Source: Chitinophagales bacterium
GTDB taxonomy: Bacteria > Bacteroidota > Bacteroidia > Chitinophagales > UBA2359
Assembly: GCA_020629005.1 (NCBI GenBank)
Contig: JAHDEE010000021.1
Coordinates: 1-46,704 of the forward strand
Reading direction: 5' to 3'
Length of the DNA stretch: 46,704 nt
Part shown: in pieces, positions 13,928 to 23,600 of the stretch
Layout of the letters: each line of letters starts with the position of its first letter
Position numbering within the stretch: the stretch's first letter is position 1
The notes under the pieces: model-generated
Database searches by the model: none
Told to the model about the DNA's origin: nothing
The model's input: the letters and a program-made list of their open reading frames with translations, nothing else
Translations under genes and position numbers: made by a program

Positions 13928-15850
13928 ATGGGTAAAATTATCGGAATTGACCTGGGTACTACAAACTCCTGTGTTGCGGTAATGGAGGGTAATGAACCTG
14001 TCGTTATTGCCAATAACGAAGGAAGACGCACAACTCCTTCGATTGTAGCGTTTCTTGACAATGGAGAACGAAAAATCGGGGATCCAGCCAAGCGCCAGGC
14101 AATCACCAATCCGACCAAAACGATCATGTCTATCAAGCGATTCATGGGACGTAGATTCTCAGAAATCGGCGGTGAAAAAGACAAGGTTTCCTACAAAGTC
14201 GTCAAGGGCGACAATGACACCGTGAGAGTAGATATCGATGGGAGACTTTATACCACGCAGGAAATTTCTGCGATGGTACTACAAAAAATGAAAAAGACTG
14301 CCGAGGATTATCTCGGTCAGGAAGTAACAGAAGCGGTCATCACCGTTCCAGCATACTTCAACGATTCTCAGCGACAAGCCACAAAAGAAGCTGGTGAGGT
14401 TGCAGGGCTGACTGTAAAGAGAATTATCAATGAGCCTACAGCTGCGGCCCTGGCTTATGGATTGGACAAGCGCGACATAGACCAGAAAATTGCCGTTTTC
14501 GATCTTGGTGGTGGTACTTTTGATATCTCCATTCTTGAATTGGGTGATGGTGTATTCGAAGTAAAGTCAACCAATGGTGATACTTTCCTCGGAGGTGATG
14601 ATTTCGACCAGGTAATTATCGATTGGCTGGCAGATTCGTTCAAGCAAGACGAGAACATCGATCTTAGAAAAGATCCAATGGCCTTGCAACGTCTTAAGGA
14701 AGCTGCTGAAAAAGCGAAAATTGAACTTTCCAGCTCCAATGAGTCTGAGATCAATTTGCCATACGTAACAGCGGTTGACGGCGTGCCGAAACACCTTGTC
14801 AAGAAGCTATCGCGATCACAGTTTGAGCAACTTTCTGACAACTTGGTTGCAAGAACTCTGGAGCCGTGCAAGAAAGCCCTTCAGGACGCTAACCTAAGCG
14901 CCTCTGATATCGATGAGGTGATTCTTGTAGGTGGTTCTACCAGAATTCCCAAGATTCAGGAAGCAGTAGAAAAGTTCTTTGGCAAAAAGCCTTCAAGAGG
15001 CGTAAATCCCGATGAGGTTGTAGCGGTTGGAGCTTCGATCCAGGGGGGTGTTCTTTCCGGCGACGTGAAAGATGTATTGCTACTTGACGTCACGCCTTTG
15101 TCTCTTGGTATAGAAACTTACGGTGGTGTCTCCACTCGACTGATCGAGTCCAACACAACCATTCCAACCAAGAAGTCTGAAACCTTCTCTACGGCTGCGG
15201 ATAATCAAACCTCTGTAGAGATCAATGTACTTCAGGGAGAGCGTTCTATGGCTCGCGACAACAGGTCTATCGGTAAGTTCATTCTCGACGGAATCCCACC
15301 AGCAGGTAGAGGTGTTCCACAAGTGGAAGTAACTTTTGATATCGATGCAAACGGAATCCTGAAAGTATCTGCAAAGGACAAAGGAACAGGTAAAGAGCAA
15401 AGCATTCGAATCGAAGCTTCGACTGGTCTTTCTGATTCTGAGATTCAGAAGATGAAGGATGAAGCAAAAGCTAATGAGGAAGCGGATAAGGCTGCGAGAG
15501 AAAACATCGAGAAAGTCAACAAGGCTGAAACAATGGTTTTCCAGACTGAGAAGCAACTTAGTGAGTTTGGCGATAAAATTTCTCCGGATAACAAATCTGC
15601 CATCGAAGCTGCAGTAGCCGATGTGAAGCAAGCATTGAATAACAAAGATGATGTTGCATCTATCGAAGCGGCAAACGAGAAGCTGAACGATGCCTGGCAA
15701 AAGGCTTCAGCTGAAATCTACCAGGCTCAGCAGCAAGACGCTCAGGCAGGCGGTCAACAACAAGACCCGCAGGCCGGACAGCAAACTGCCAACGACGTAC
15801 CTGATGTTCAGGATGTGGAATTTGAAGAGGTAGACGATTCAAAAGCCTAG
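13928..15850 (+). CDS. dnaK: Chaperone DnaK (Hsp70)
   Basis: A 640-residue cytosolic Hsp70 of normal length. The nucleotide-binding domain opens with [14 protein letters not shown] and contains [35 protein letters not shown] and [12 protein letters not shown]. The linker [15 protein letters not shown] leads into the substrate-binding domain, and a Gln-rich tail ends in an acidic segment ([12 protein letters not shown]). Upstream, TTGGCAT-AAGTA-TTGAC (13864-13880) resembles a sigma-54 -24/-12 element with GA in place of the usual GC, so it is only a weak candidate promoter. The gene is followed by a strong terminator at 15916. Confidence 0.98.
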   Translation: MGKIIGIDLGTTNSCVAVMEGNEPVVIANNEGRRTTPSIVAFLDNGERKIGDPAKRQAITNPTKTIMSIKRFMGRRFSEIGGEKDKVSYKVVKGDNDTVRVDIDGRLYTTQEISAMVLQKMKKTAEDYLGQEVTEAVITVPAYFNDSQRQATKEAGEVAGLTVKRIINEPTAAALAYGLDKRDIDQKIAVFDLGGGTFDISILELGDGVFEVKSTNGDTFLGGDDFDQVIIDWLADSFKQDENIDLRKDPMALQRLKEAAEKAKIELSSSNESEINLPYVTAVDGVPKHLVKKLSRSQFEQLSDNLVARTLEPCKKALQDANLSASDIDEVILVGGSTRIPKIQEAVEKFFGKKPSRGVNPDEVVAVGASIQGGVLSGDVKDVLLLDVTPLSLGIETYGGVSTRLIESNTTIPTKKSETFSTAADNQTSVEINVLQGERSMARDNRSIGKFILDGIPPAGRGVPQVEVTFDIDANGILKVSAKDKGTGKEQSIRIEASTGLSDSEIQKMKDEAKANEEADKAARENIEKVNKAETMVFQTEKQLSEFGDKISPDNKSAIEAAVADVKQALNNKDDVASIEAANEKLNDAWQKASAEIYQAQQQDAQAGGQQQDPQAGQQTANDVPDVQDVEFEEVDDSKA

Positions 15851-15915
15851 TGCTACGCAAACGAAGTCCGCAGCACTAGTCAGGCTGAACGAGCTAAAAA
15901 GACAGCATTTTAACA

Positions 15916-15955
15916 AAAGAGCCCTCACCATATTATGGTGAGGGCTCTTTGTTTT
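15916..15955 (+). terminator. Intrinsic terminator of dnaK
   Basis: A 17-bp perfect stem (AAAGAGCCCTCACCATA and its complement around a single T) is followed by GTTTTG. It lies 65 bases past the dnaK stop. Confidence 0.85.
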
Positions 15956-15967
15956 GCATCCATTGAC

Positions 15968-16129
15968 TTAGGGACTGGGAATCAAAAATTGTCTGATTTT
16001 GACGCCGCTAGAAATGAATTAGACGAGGCATTTTTTGACAGCATCCTTGCTGGCTGGTGGAGAAAAATAACGAAGGATAAATCATTTCTAGCAAGTCAAA
16101 ATGGACAGTTATTGTTTCTCTATCCCTTA
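15968..16129 (+). repeat. Repeat family X, copy 1 (162-bp MITE-like element)
   Basis: It starts TTAGGGACTGGGAATCAA and ends TCTCTATCCCTTA. The left 50 bases and the reverse complement of the right 50 are similar (TAGGGA, GAATCAA, ATTTTGAC, GCTAGAAAT), giving long imperfect terminal inverted repeats. It is roughly 90 percent identical by eye to the inverted copy at 20390-20551, with the same length. It lies just after the dnaK terminator and ends 27 bases before panB. No ORF of its own. Confidence 0.8.
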
Positions 16130-16156
16130 ATGACTAAATTCGCCGAAAACACAGCT

Positions 16157-16984
16157 ATGTCAATTCACAAGAAGGAAGTCAAAAAGGTCAAGAAAGTCAC
16201 CACGCATCAGCTACGGGCAATGAAAGACCGCAACGAGAAGATTGCGATGCTGACGGCCTACGATTTTTCCATGACCAGAATATTGGATGCGGCAGGCATC
16301 GACATCCTTCTGGTGGGCGACTCTGCTTCAAACGTGATGGCTGGTCATGAGACGACCTTGCCCATCACACTCGAACAAATGATCTACCACGCCAGCTCGG
16401 TGGTTCGAGCAGTCGATCGGGCGCTCGTTGTTGTTGACCTCCCCTTTGGCACCTATCAAGGAAATTCTCTCAAAGCGCTAAATTCGGCTATCCGGATCAT
16501 GAAAGAATCCGGTGCTCACGCAGTCAAGCTCGAAGGGGGCCGCGAGGTCGCAGATGCAATTGAGCGCATCCAGAAAGCCGGAGTACCGGTAATGGGCCAT
16601 TTGGGTCTTATCCCCCAATCGATCTACAAGTTCGGCACTTACACCGTGCGAGCCAAGGAAGAGGCCGAGGCTACACGACTACTGGAAGATGCTAAACTGC
16701 TTGAAGAGCTGGGCTGCTTTGCGATCGTGCTGGAAAAAATCCCGGCAAAACTAGCCAAGCAGGTTTCAGAGTCGGTAGGCATTCCGATCATTGGAATTGG
16801 CGCGGGACCGCATGTGGATGGCCAGGTATTGGTGGTACACGACATGCTGGGCATTACCTACGAGTTTAAGCCGCGTTTCTTGCGCCAATATCTAAATCTA
16901 TACGAGGAAATCAAAGGTGCTGTCACCAATTACATCGCGGATGTGAAGAGTGAGGATTTCCCCAATGACAAGGAGCAGTACTAA
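16157..16984 (+). CDS. panB: 3-methyl-2-oxobutanoate hydroxymethyltransferase
   Basis: A 275-residue cytosolic enzyme that makes ketopantoate from 2-oxoisovalerate and methylene-THF, the first step of pantothenate synthesis. PanB hallmarks are present: ITMLTAYD-like [26 protein letters not shown] with metal ligands, [27 protein letters not shown] and [21 protein letters not shown]. The ATG at 16157 ([10 protein letters not shown]) matches the usual N-terminus of Bacteroidota PanB. The reading frame stays open upstream only because it runs through repeat element X. No other pan genes are nearby. Confidence 0.96.
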   Translation: MSIHKKEVKKVKKVTTHQLRAMKDRNEKIAMLTAYDFSMTRILDAAGIDILLVGDSASNVMAGHETTLPITLEQMIYHASSVVRAVDRALVVVDLPFGTYQGNSLKALNSAIRIMKESGAHAVKLEGGREVADAIERIQKAGVPVMGHLGLIPQSIYKFGTYTVRAKEEAEATRLLEDAKLLEELGCFAIVLEKIPAKLAKQVSESVGIPIIGIGAGPHVDGQVLVVHDMLGITYEFKPRFLRQYLNLYEEIKGAVTNYIADVKSEDFPNDKEQY

Positions 16985-17041
16985 TAGCCTTTACAGGAGG
17001 ACCTCAAGCAAGCAAACTAATGATTTTCTAATTTAATTTTT

Positions 17042-17217
17042 TGGAGCGAAGCGCCAGTGGCTCGTCGTGACGGGCTACCCGCTATCCGTTCCTATTCGCA
17101 GCCCATCTACCTGTTCATGGTCTGGCCCTGTGGTCTCTCCGCAGGCTCCGAGCCCCCATGGCCAGCCATTCACCACGGTAGCTGGCCTACTCATATCTAC
17201 TCCTATCGGGGCTATTT
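17042..17217 (-). repeat. Repeat family A, copy 2 (inverted)
   Basis: On the minus strand it begins AAATAGCCCCGATAGGAG and ends GCTTCGCTCCA. The core from about 17119 to 17180 is almost identical to 1206-1267 of copy 1, including GGAGAGACCACAGGGCCAG. The 3' part has ACGGATAGCGGGTAG, shared with copy 3 (ACGGACAGCGGGAAG). The flanks differ between copies, so the element boundaries are set by the shared ends. Confidence 0.75.
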
Positions 17218-17287
17218 AGATGCTTGCTTGCTCGTGGTTGATTGTTTGATCGCCAAACAAACTTCACTCTTCGTGGTCCACACTCGC

Positions 17288-17389
17288 CGGATTACGGAGA
17301 ATTGTGTTTCTGATACATATACCGCTCATTATCAGCTCCGTAGTCCGCCAATAACGGGCCTTTCGACTCCGCTCAAGGACCGTCATTGG
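17288..17389 (+). other. Two abutting imperfect hairpins in the panB-lipoprotein gap
   Basis: CGGATTACGGAG (about 17289) faces CTCCGTAGTCCG (17336-17347) with one mismatch and encloses a second stem, CTGATA with TATCAG. It is followed at once by CCAATAACGG (17348-17357) facing CCGTCATTGG (17380-17389), also one mismatch. No protein-coding signal is present. It may be a structured RNA or a decayed element. Confidence 0.45.
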
Positions 17390-17433
17390 CTACTGCATTA
17401 GTATGAGCAAAGTCCTTTTTCTGGCAGGCGAAA

Positions 17434-17503
17434 TAGTTTTTACTCACTCTGGCTCAGCGTCCGGCGTGGGTTCCGTCATTAGTTTTTACTCACGCTGGCT
17501 CAG
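17434..17503 (+). repeat. Direct repeat of 24 bp, period 46
   Basis: TAGTTTTTACTCAC, then T or G, then CTGGCTCAG occurs at 17434-17457 and 17480-17503 with one mismatch. From here to 17720 I see no gene. A fragment CCCGCTATCCGTT at about 17659 repeats part of family A copy 2, so this stretch looks like accumulated element debris. Confidence 0.55.
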
Positions 17504-17720
17504 GTCCTGTTGGCTCGGCTACAGCAATGGAATCGGAGGATGAAGCCCTGGAGAATTGACAGTACACAACATGGTGACACAAAATGAGCGCCCCCTTCAT
17601 AGTCAGAGTCACGTAAGCAAGCGCTAGAAGTGTCATCTGTTTTTAGGAATTGACCATTGCCCGCTATCCGTTATCCAAGATCCGTAGTCCCTAATCCCAT
17701 ATCCCATCCCCCACAGAAGC

Positions 17721-17903
17721 TGCAAAATAGCCCCGATGGAAGAGGAAATGAAGGTGGCAGATGGACGACTGAGTGTGCCACTGGCAGGGGCTACGACGGT
17801 AGGAGGAGACCCTGGCAGTGGATACACGAAGCGGCCAGATGCTACCTGAATTGGAACGGACAGCGGGAAGAGCCTAACCATGTGGGTCGATCGCTTCGCT
17901 CCA
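17721..17903 (+). repeat. Repeat family A, copy 3
   Basis: It begins TGCAAAATAGCCCCGATGG and ends ATCGCTTCGCTCCA, matching the ends of copies 1 and 2. The interior is diverged but keeps the plan: an outer stem CCACTG with CAGTGG (17778-17821), an inner stem CTAC-GACG-GTAG, and the core GGAGACC. From 17904 to 18149 there is only a TATATTTG at 18060-18067 that could be a -7 box for the next gene, with no clear -33 partner. Confidence 0.65.
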
Positions 17904-18149
17904 AAAAAACTACAAATCAGCTATTGTTGGGCAAAAAGGTCGTGTATTGCTGCTTTGCAGGAAATTGTATATAAAAAGAAGCCTGCGATTGCAGAGGAAG
18001 TTTCTGCCATAATGTCGTATATTGACGTCTGTAGCAAAGTGCAATTGCCTTGATTTCGATATATTTGTGTGTGATCGACCATTTATTTCTGGTCGACGGA
18101 AGCAGTGAACTAGTGGCTGCAATATCAATGAACCTTAGACCCACAGCAG

Positions 18150-18866
18150 ATGAAGCAAAATGCTTGTTTAATAATTTTAATGATCCTTGTTTCTGCACTC
18201 TCGATGAACTCTTGCAGCAAGGACCACACTTGCGATGATGGCAAACAAAATCAGGGAGAGAGAGGAATAGATTGTGGCGGTCCTTGCCCTGCTTGCGTGA
18301 GCATACCTCCTACCTGTACTGATGGTGAGCAAAATCAAGGAGAAACCGGAATAGATTGTGGTGGGCCTTGTCCTCCATGTGGTGTAACTACTACTCCGAC
18401 CTGCACGGATGGAATCTTAAATGGTTCTGAAACTGGTGTGGATTGTGGTGGACCCGATTGCCCCGCATGTGAGACTCCTACAGAAGATGCTTCATTCACT
18501 GCAGTGATCAACGGCGAAAACTGGACAGCGCCAAGTGCTCTTGCACAAGTCAGCGGTTCAATTCTGAGAATAGAAGGTACGAACATAAGCACAGATAGAT
18601 CAGTCGTATTGGCTCATGAGGGTGACTTCGCCGTTGGTACCTACCAGCTGGCTGCGGGTTCTACTGTTTTCAATGATGATTTGTTCGGTTCAAATACGGT
18701 GATTTGCCAATTGGTGGATAGTGCCAATGGAACGATTGAATTCACGGAGTTTAATACTGTGGATCAAATCGTCAGTGGCACTTTCAGCTTTACTTGTACC
18801 GATAGCAATGGAGTGCTGACAGAAGATGGGACGATTGTAGGAGAATTTAGCAATGTGTCCTACTAA
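18150..18866 (+). CDS. Secreted lipoprotein with Cys-rich DGxxNxxExGxDCGGPC repeats
   Basis: A 238-residue predicted lipoprotein with a hydrophobic signal (5-20) and lipidated Cys22 (SMNSC). Residues 27-110 contain three repeats of the form TCxDGxxNGxETGxDCGGPxCPxC, six Cys-spaced modules of a type seen in many secreted bacterial proteins. Residues 115-238 form a beta-rich domain (FTAVINGENWTAPSALAQV, GTYQL, GTFSFTCTDSNG) resembling the DUF6252 group. The function is unknown; it probably sits at the outer membrane. A terminator follows. Confidence 0.75.
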   Translation: MKQNACLIILMILVSALSMNSCSKDHTCDDGKQNQGERGIDCGGPCPACVSIPPTCTDGEQNQGETGIDCGGPCPPCGVTTTPTCTDGILNGSETGVDCGGPDCPACETPTEDASFTAVINGENWTAPSALAQVSGSILRIEGTNISTDRSVVLAHEGDFAVGTYQLAAGSTVFNDDLFGSNTVICQLVDSANGTIEFTEFNTVDQIVSGTFSFTCTDSNGVLTEDGTIVGEFSNVSY

Positions 18867-18885
18867 GTAGAGAAAAAATGTTTAC

Positions 18886-18926
18886 AAAGCTCCGATCTAA
18901 CGAAAGTTATATCGGGGCTTTTTTTT
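18886..18926 (+). terminator. Intrinsic terminator of the lipoprotein gene
   Basis: AAAGCTCCGAT (18886-18896) pairs with ATCGGGGCTTT (18911-18921) with one G-U pair, followed by a T-run to 18926. Confidence 0.8.
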
Positions 18927-19007
18927 GTCCGGTCTACAAATCAAGCTGCTTGCTTTGTCTTGTGTGGAGATATCTTTTAGCTAGAAGTACTTTAAAAATG
19001 CAATAAT

Positions 19008-20393
19008 ATGGACCTTATGAACTCTGCTCTTGCCATCTCTCCACTTGACGGTCGATATGGCACCAGGCTGAGGGAGCTTGGGCAATATTTCAGTGAGTAT
19101 GCACTCATGAGAGCCAGATGTAGGGTGGAAATGCTGTATGTGCTTGCATTGGATAAAACCGGACTTTTTGAGCCTTTGCTTGCAGATGAAAAAGAGCGCA
19201 TCAATGACTGTCTGCATAATTTCAGCGATGAAGATTATTTAGAAATCAAGGCCGTGGAACGAGAGACCAGGCATGATTTAAAGGCTTGCGAAATCTTTCT
19301 ACGCGCTCGCCTGCAATTGCGAAATGAGCACCTGATTCACTTTGCCTTGACATCGGATGATATTAACAATCTAGCTTATAGCAGCATGCTGGACGACTAT
19401 CGAAGGGGGGCTCAACAGGAGCTACATAAGGAATTGCTGATGAAGCTAACCGGGCTAGCTTCGCAATGGCAGCAGCAGGCATTTCCAGCCTATACTCATG
19501 GCCAGAAAGCGAGTCCAACTACTGCCGGAAAGGAGTTGGCGGTTTTTGCCAATCGCCTGCTTCGACAATTGAAAAAACTGGAGTCATACCGATTTCGTGC
19601 TAAACTGAATGGGGCGGTTGGCAATTACTCGGCGATGAAGGCAGCCTTCCCGGATTTTGATTGGATCGGTTTTTCGAATGCCTTTATTCGGGATCTGGGC
19701 TTTGAGCCAAATATTGCTACTACACAGATAGAAGATCAAGACTCCTGGGCGGCTTACTTTAATATCTGCCGACAGATCAACAATGTGGTGATGGACTTGG
19801 ACCTTGACTGTTGGCAGTATATTTCGAAGGGTTTGTTTAAGGAAAAGAGTAGCAAAAACGAGGTCGGTTCTTCCACAATGCCTCATAAGGTAAATCCCAT
19901 AAACTTCGAAAACAGTGAAGGCAATCTTGCACTTTCCAATGCCATGCTGACCATACTGTCTGATCGTCTTTGTCGCTCCAGAATGCAAAGAGACCTCTCC
20001 GATAGCACTGTGAAGCGAAACCTGGGTGTTGCACTGGCTCACAGCTTTCTTGCTATCCGTGAAACCATAAAGGGATTGGGCAAATTGCAGTTGGATGAGC
20101 AGCTCTGCCGAGATATTCTGGCAAGTAGTCCCGAATTACTTGCGGAGCCTATTCAAACGATCTTAAAACTGCATGGTGTTGAAGACCCTTATAATTTGCT
20201 GAAAGAACATACCAGGGGGAAACAAATTGAGCGGCAGGATCTGGTGTCCTTTATTGAAGCCCTGGATTTGAGTAGGGAAAACAAGGAGAAACTGCTTTCT
20301 CTTAGGACGATCGACTATGTAGGTGATGCAGCCAAAGTTGCGAGCACAGTAGTGGCGGAGGTCGAGAAGTTTTGCAGGGAGGGTTTTGCTTAG
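19008..20393 (+). CDS. purB: Adenylosuccinate lyase
   Basis: A 461-residue cytosolic enzyme that splits SAICAR and adenylosuccinate in purine synthesis. It is of the E. coli PurB type: it starts LAISPLDGRYGTRL and has TSDDINNLAYS, PAYTHGQKASPTT and the superfamily signature GSSTMPHKVNPINFENSEGN, which carries the catalytic Ser loop. ATG 19008 is the first start; ATG 19017 is also possible. The TAG stop (20391-20393) lies inside the terminal TTAGGG of repeat X copy 2, so insertion of that element may have set the present C-terminus. Confidence 0.96.
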   Translation: MDLMNSALAISPLDGRYGTRLRELGQYFSEYALMRARCRVEMLYVLALDKTGLFEPLLADEKERINDCLHNFSDEDYLEIKAVERETRHDLKACEIFLRARLQLRNEHLIHFALTSDDINNLAYSSMLDDYRRGAQQELHKELLMKLTGLASQWQQQAFPAYTHGQKASPTTAGKELAVFANRLLRQLKKLESYRFRAKLNGAVGNYSAMKAAFPDFDWIGFSNAFIRDLGFEPNIATTQIEDQDSWAAYFNICRQINNVVMDLDLDCWQYISKGLFKEKSSKNEVGSSTMPHKVNPINFENSEGNLALSNAMLTILSDRLCRSRMQRDLSDSTVKRNLGVALAHSFLAIRETIKGLGKLQLDEQLCRDILASSPELLAEPIQTILKLHGVEDPYNLLKEHTRGKQIERQDLVSFIEALDLSRENKEKLLSLRTIDYVGDAAKVASTVVAEVEKFCREGFA

Positions 20394-20551
20394 GGATAGA
20401 GAATCAATAACTATCCATTTTGACTTGCTAGAAATAATTTATCCATCGTTATTTTTCTCCACCAGCCAACAAGGATGCTGTCAAAAAATGCCTCGTCTAA
20501 ATCATTTCTTGCGGCGTCAAAATCAGACAGTTATTGATTCCTTATCCCTTA
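20390..20551 (-). repeat. Repeat family X, copy 2 (inverted, 162 bp)
   Basis: The reverse complement reads TAAGGGATAAGGAATCAATA at one end and TTGATTCTCTATCCCTAA at the other. It aligns with copy 1 over its whole length, including GACGAGGCATTTTTTGACAG and GGCTGGTGGAGAAAAATAAC. Its right-hand terminus on the plus strand starts inside the purB stop codon. It fills most of the gap between purB and the terminator of the giant gene. Confidence 0.8.
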
Positions 20552-20557
20552 GGGCAC

Positions 20558-20588
20558 AAAAAAGGGGGTGGCCAGTTGACCACCCCCT
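20558..20588 (-). terminator. Intrinsic terminator of the giant repeat-protein gene
   Basis: On the minus strand AGGGGGTGG pairs with CCACCCCCT around an 8-nt loop, followed by six T (20558-20563). It lies 20 bases past the stop of the 12.4-kb gene. Confidence 0.85.
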
Positions 20589-20608
20589 AAAGGTTCCTAA
20601 CCTATATG

Positions 20609-23600
20609 CTATCTTCTGATATTTAGTAGACCTGTGTAATGAACATTCTTCCCGTTACCCAATGAGTAGGCATAGATTCCACCTGGAAGCAATGCTCCTG
20701 AGGCTCTGCCATCCCACAAAAGGGTTTCGGAAATTCGCTGTTCGTACATCATCTGACCTCTTAGGTCAAATACACGTACATACAGATCGTCTTCATCCGG
20801 CAAATCTTTCACCAGCCAGTAGTCGTTCAAACCGTCCGAGTTAGGCGAGAAGAAATTAGGAATGAGAAGCGTCTCTCCCGGTGCCTTTCCTTCTGTTGGC
20901 TCTTGGCTGCAATCGTCCTGAACAGTAATGATAACAGTGATCGTTTCGCAATTACCTTCAGAGTCACAACCAGTGACTTCTAATTGTTCTTCTCCATAGA
21001 AAGCAGGCAATCCTGTATACTGTACGCAGGTTCCTCCCAGTAGATTGATACTACAATCGAAGAGGGTATGCACATCCTGGACCGTTACGTCGGCATCGTC
21101 GATGGTGCAAAAGTCAATGCAAACTTCAGTTGGCGTAACTGGCGTTGTACAAAGCGCCGGATTATTGCATGCGCTACTGTCTACTACATTGATAGACACG
21201 GTAGCTGTAACACATGCATCCTCGGTATCGCAGATTTCGTAGGTAAAGCTATCGGCACCAACATAGTCTGTATCAGGGGTGTAAAGCAGATTAGTGCCGC
21301 CTTGCACTACTGTTCCGTTGGTCGGCTGTCCATAGTCTGATATGTAGAAACTATCGCCGTCCGGATCACTGTCATTTGCCAGTACGTCAACCGCAGCAAT
21401 TTCATTGATCTCCACAGTCTCGTTGTCGTCGTTGGCAAATGGTGCATTGTTTCCATCATTGCTTACCACCGTAATGGTGATGATAGCGGTGGCACAGGCT
21501 CCGTTGCTGTCGCAAACAGTATATCCAAACGAATCAACTCCAGTAAATCCTGGAGCTGGAGTGTATACAATATCATATCCGTTTATCGTGGCAGTTCCGT
21601 TAGATGGTGAACCAACACTCGCAATGGTCAATTCATCATCATTTGGGTCGTTGTCATTTAGCAGCGGTGAGATCGTTACTGAACCACCTTCTACCGTTGA
21701 GCCTTGATCATCTTCGGTTACCGGAGTCTCGTTAGAGTCATTAGGAGTGCCACCTTCGCAGCTCTCCACTACTGTGATATCAGCGTAGTGTGATTCACAG
21801 TTGCCATCGGTATCACAATAGGTAATCACAATTTGATCTTGACCCAGGAATCCTGGAAGCGGAGTGTATTGGAAGCAAATATCGCTGGTAACGCTCAAGC
21901 TACAATTATAAGTAGTGGTAAGGTCCGTAATGAATCCATTATTGATATCGCAGGGCACGATGCAAATCGACACTGAAGTAAGCGGCTCTGTGCAGAAGTC
22001 ACCAACGTATTCGCATTCGGTTGGCGTGTAAACTATATTGATAGTCACGATCGCTGTATCACAATTTCCTGCACTGTCGCAAACGGTATAAGTAAAGACA
22101 TCCGGCCCTACATAGCCTTCGTTTGGCATGTACACAAGATTATTGTCCAGAGGCATTACAGTTCCGTGTGCTGGCTGCGTCACTGCAGAGTAATTGACAG
22201 TATTATTGCCTTCGTAGATATCATTGTTCATAGGAGAGATGGTGATCTCCTCATTCATTTCCGTGGAATATTCATCATCCACTGCTGTTACAGATTCCTC
22301 TACCTGAGTACAATCTTCAAAGGTGATTACTACCTCATCGGAAACAGTAGGGCAATTGCAGTTTTCCACTGACCAGACAAATGTATAGGTACCGTAATCG
22401 GAGACCGTTACGGTTGCTCCCGGATTCGCTGAAGCGGAAAATTCTCCTTCCCCTAGCCAGAAGCCGAGTCCCACATCAGGAATGGCAGCATCGAATGTAT
22501 AGCTCAGGCCACAAACGCTGTCATCCGGTCCAGCATCAACAATTGTTGGTTGCGTTCCGAACTCCACCTGAACCTGATCCGATGATGATCCACAAGTGGA
22601 CTCAACATTCCAGGTAAAGATGTAGACGCCATAAGCATCCACTGTTACTTCTGTATTGGGAGAATTTGCATCAGCAAAGGTTCCCAATCCAGTCCAGAAT
22701 CCGGTAGCATTTGCACTTAATTGAGCGCTGAGTTCGAAGATCAATCCACATTGCTGATCGTCCGGTCCTGCATCCGCAGTGACCTCATTGCCAGCACCCA
22801 AATCGAGCACAACAACATCAGTATCACTCTCACAGCCATCTCTTTCCAGATTCCAGGTCATGCTGTACATTCCTGCCTCTGCAGCCATTACAGTAGTGTT
22901 GGGATCCGAAACATCTGTTATTGTGAGTCCGTCGACAGGCGACCAATATCCTGTAGCACCTTCTGGCACTTCACCAGCATTCATGGTATAATCCAGATCG
23001 CAGTTGGCCCCGTTGGCACCAGCGTTAGCATTCAAAGGCTCAATAAAGGTGATTTCTACTTCATCGCTTCCACTGCCGCAAGAGCTTCCAGTAACAGTCC
23101 ATGTGAACACATAGGTTCCAGCTTCCAGTACCGCAACAGAAGTCATTGGATCAGTTGCATTCGCAAATGTCCCAGCACCTGACCATAGTCCGGATTCGCC
23201 TTCCGGCAACTGGGCAGACAGTTGATACAAGAAGATTCCACAAGTTGTATCATCCATACCAGCATTGGCACCTACTCCCTCAGTGAAGTTAATCGTTACC
23301 TGGTCCGAAGTAGCAGGGCAGGGGTCGCCAGCGTCCAGCGTCCAGGTGAAAGTGTATTCTCCAGCTGCAGAAACTGCTACTGTAGTATTTGGATCTGTTG
23401 CATCGGCAAATGTGCCGTTGCCCGTCCATGTACCGGTTTGTCCAGCCGCCACATTTGCCATAAGGGCATAGCTTGTGCCACAGGTCGTATCATCATTTCC
23501 TGCATCAGCAGTAGAGGTTTCGATTAGTTCGACTTCCACAGAATCCGAAGCTTGTCCACAATCACTGTCTACTGTCCAGGTAGCAGTATAGATGCCCGCA

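Noticed and set aside
15935-16156. N-terminal extension of panB by 74 codons
   Set aside because: The open frame runs through the dnaK terminator and repeat X; PanB proteins normally begin at MSIHKKEVK.
17057-17401. 114-codon plus-strand ORF in the panB-lipoprotein gap
   Set aside because: It consists of repeat A copy 2 and the hairpins, with no protein-like composition or start context.
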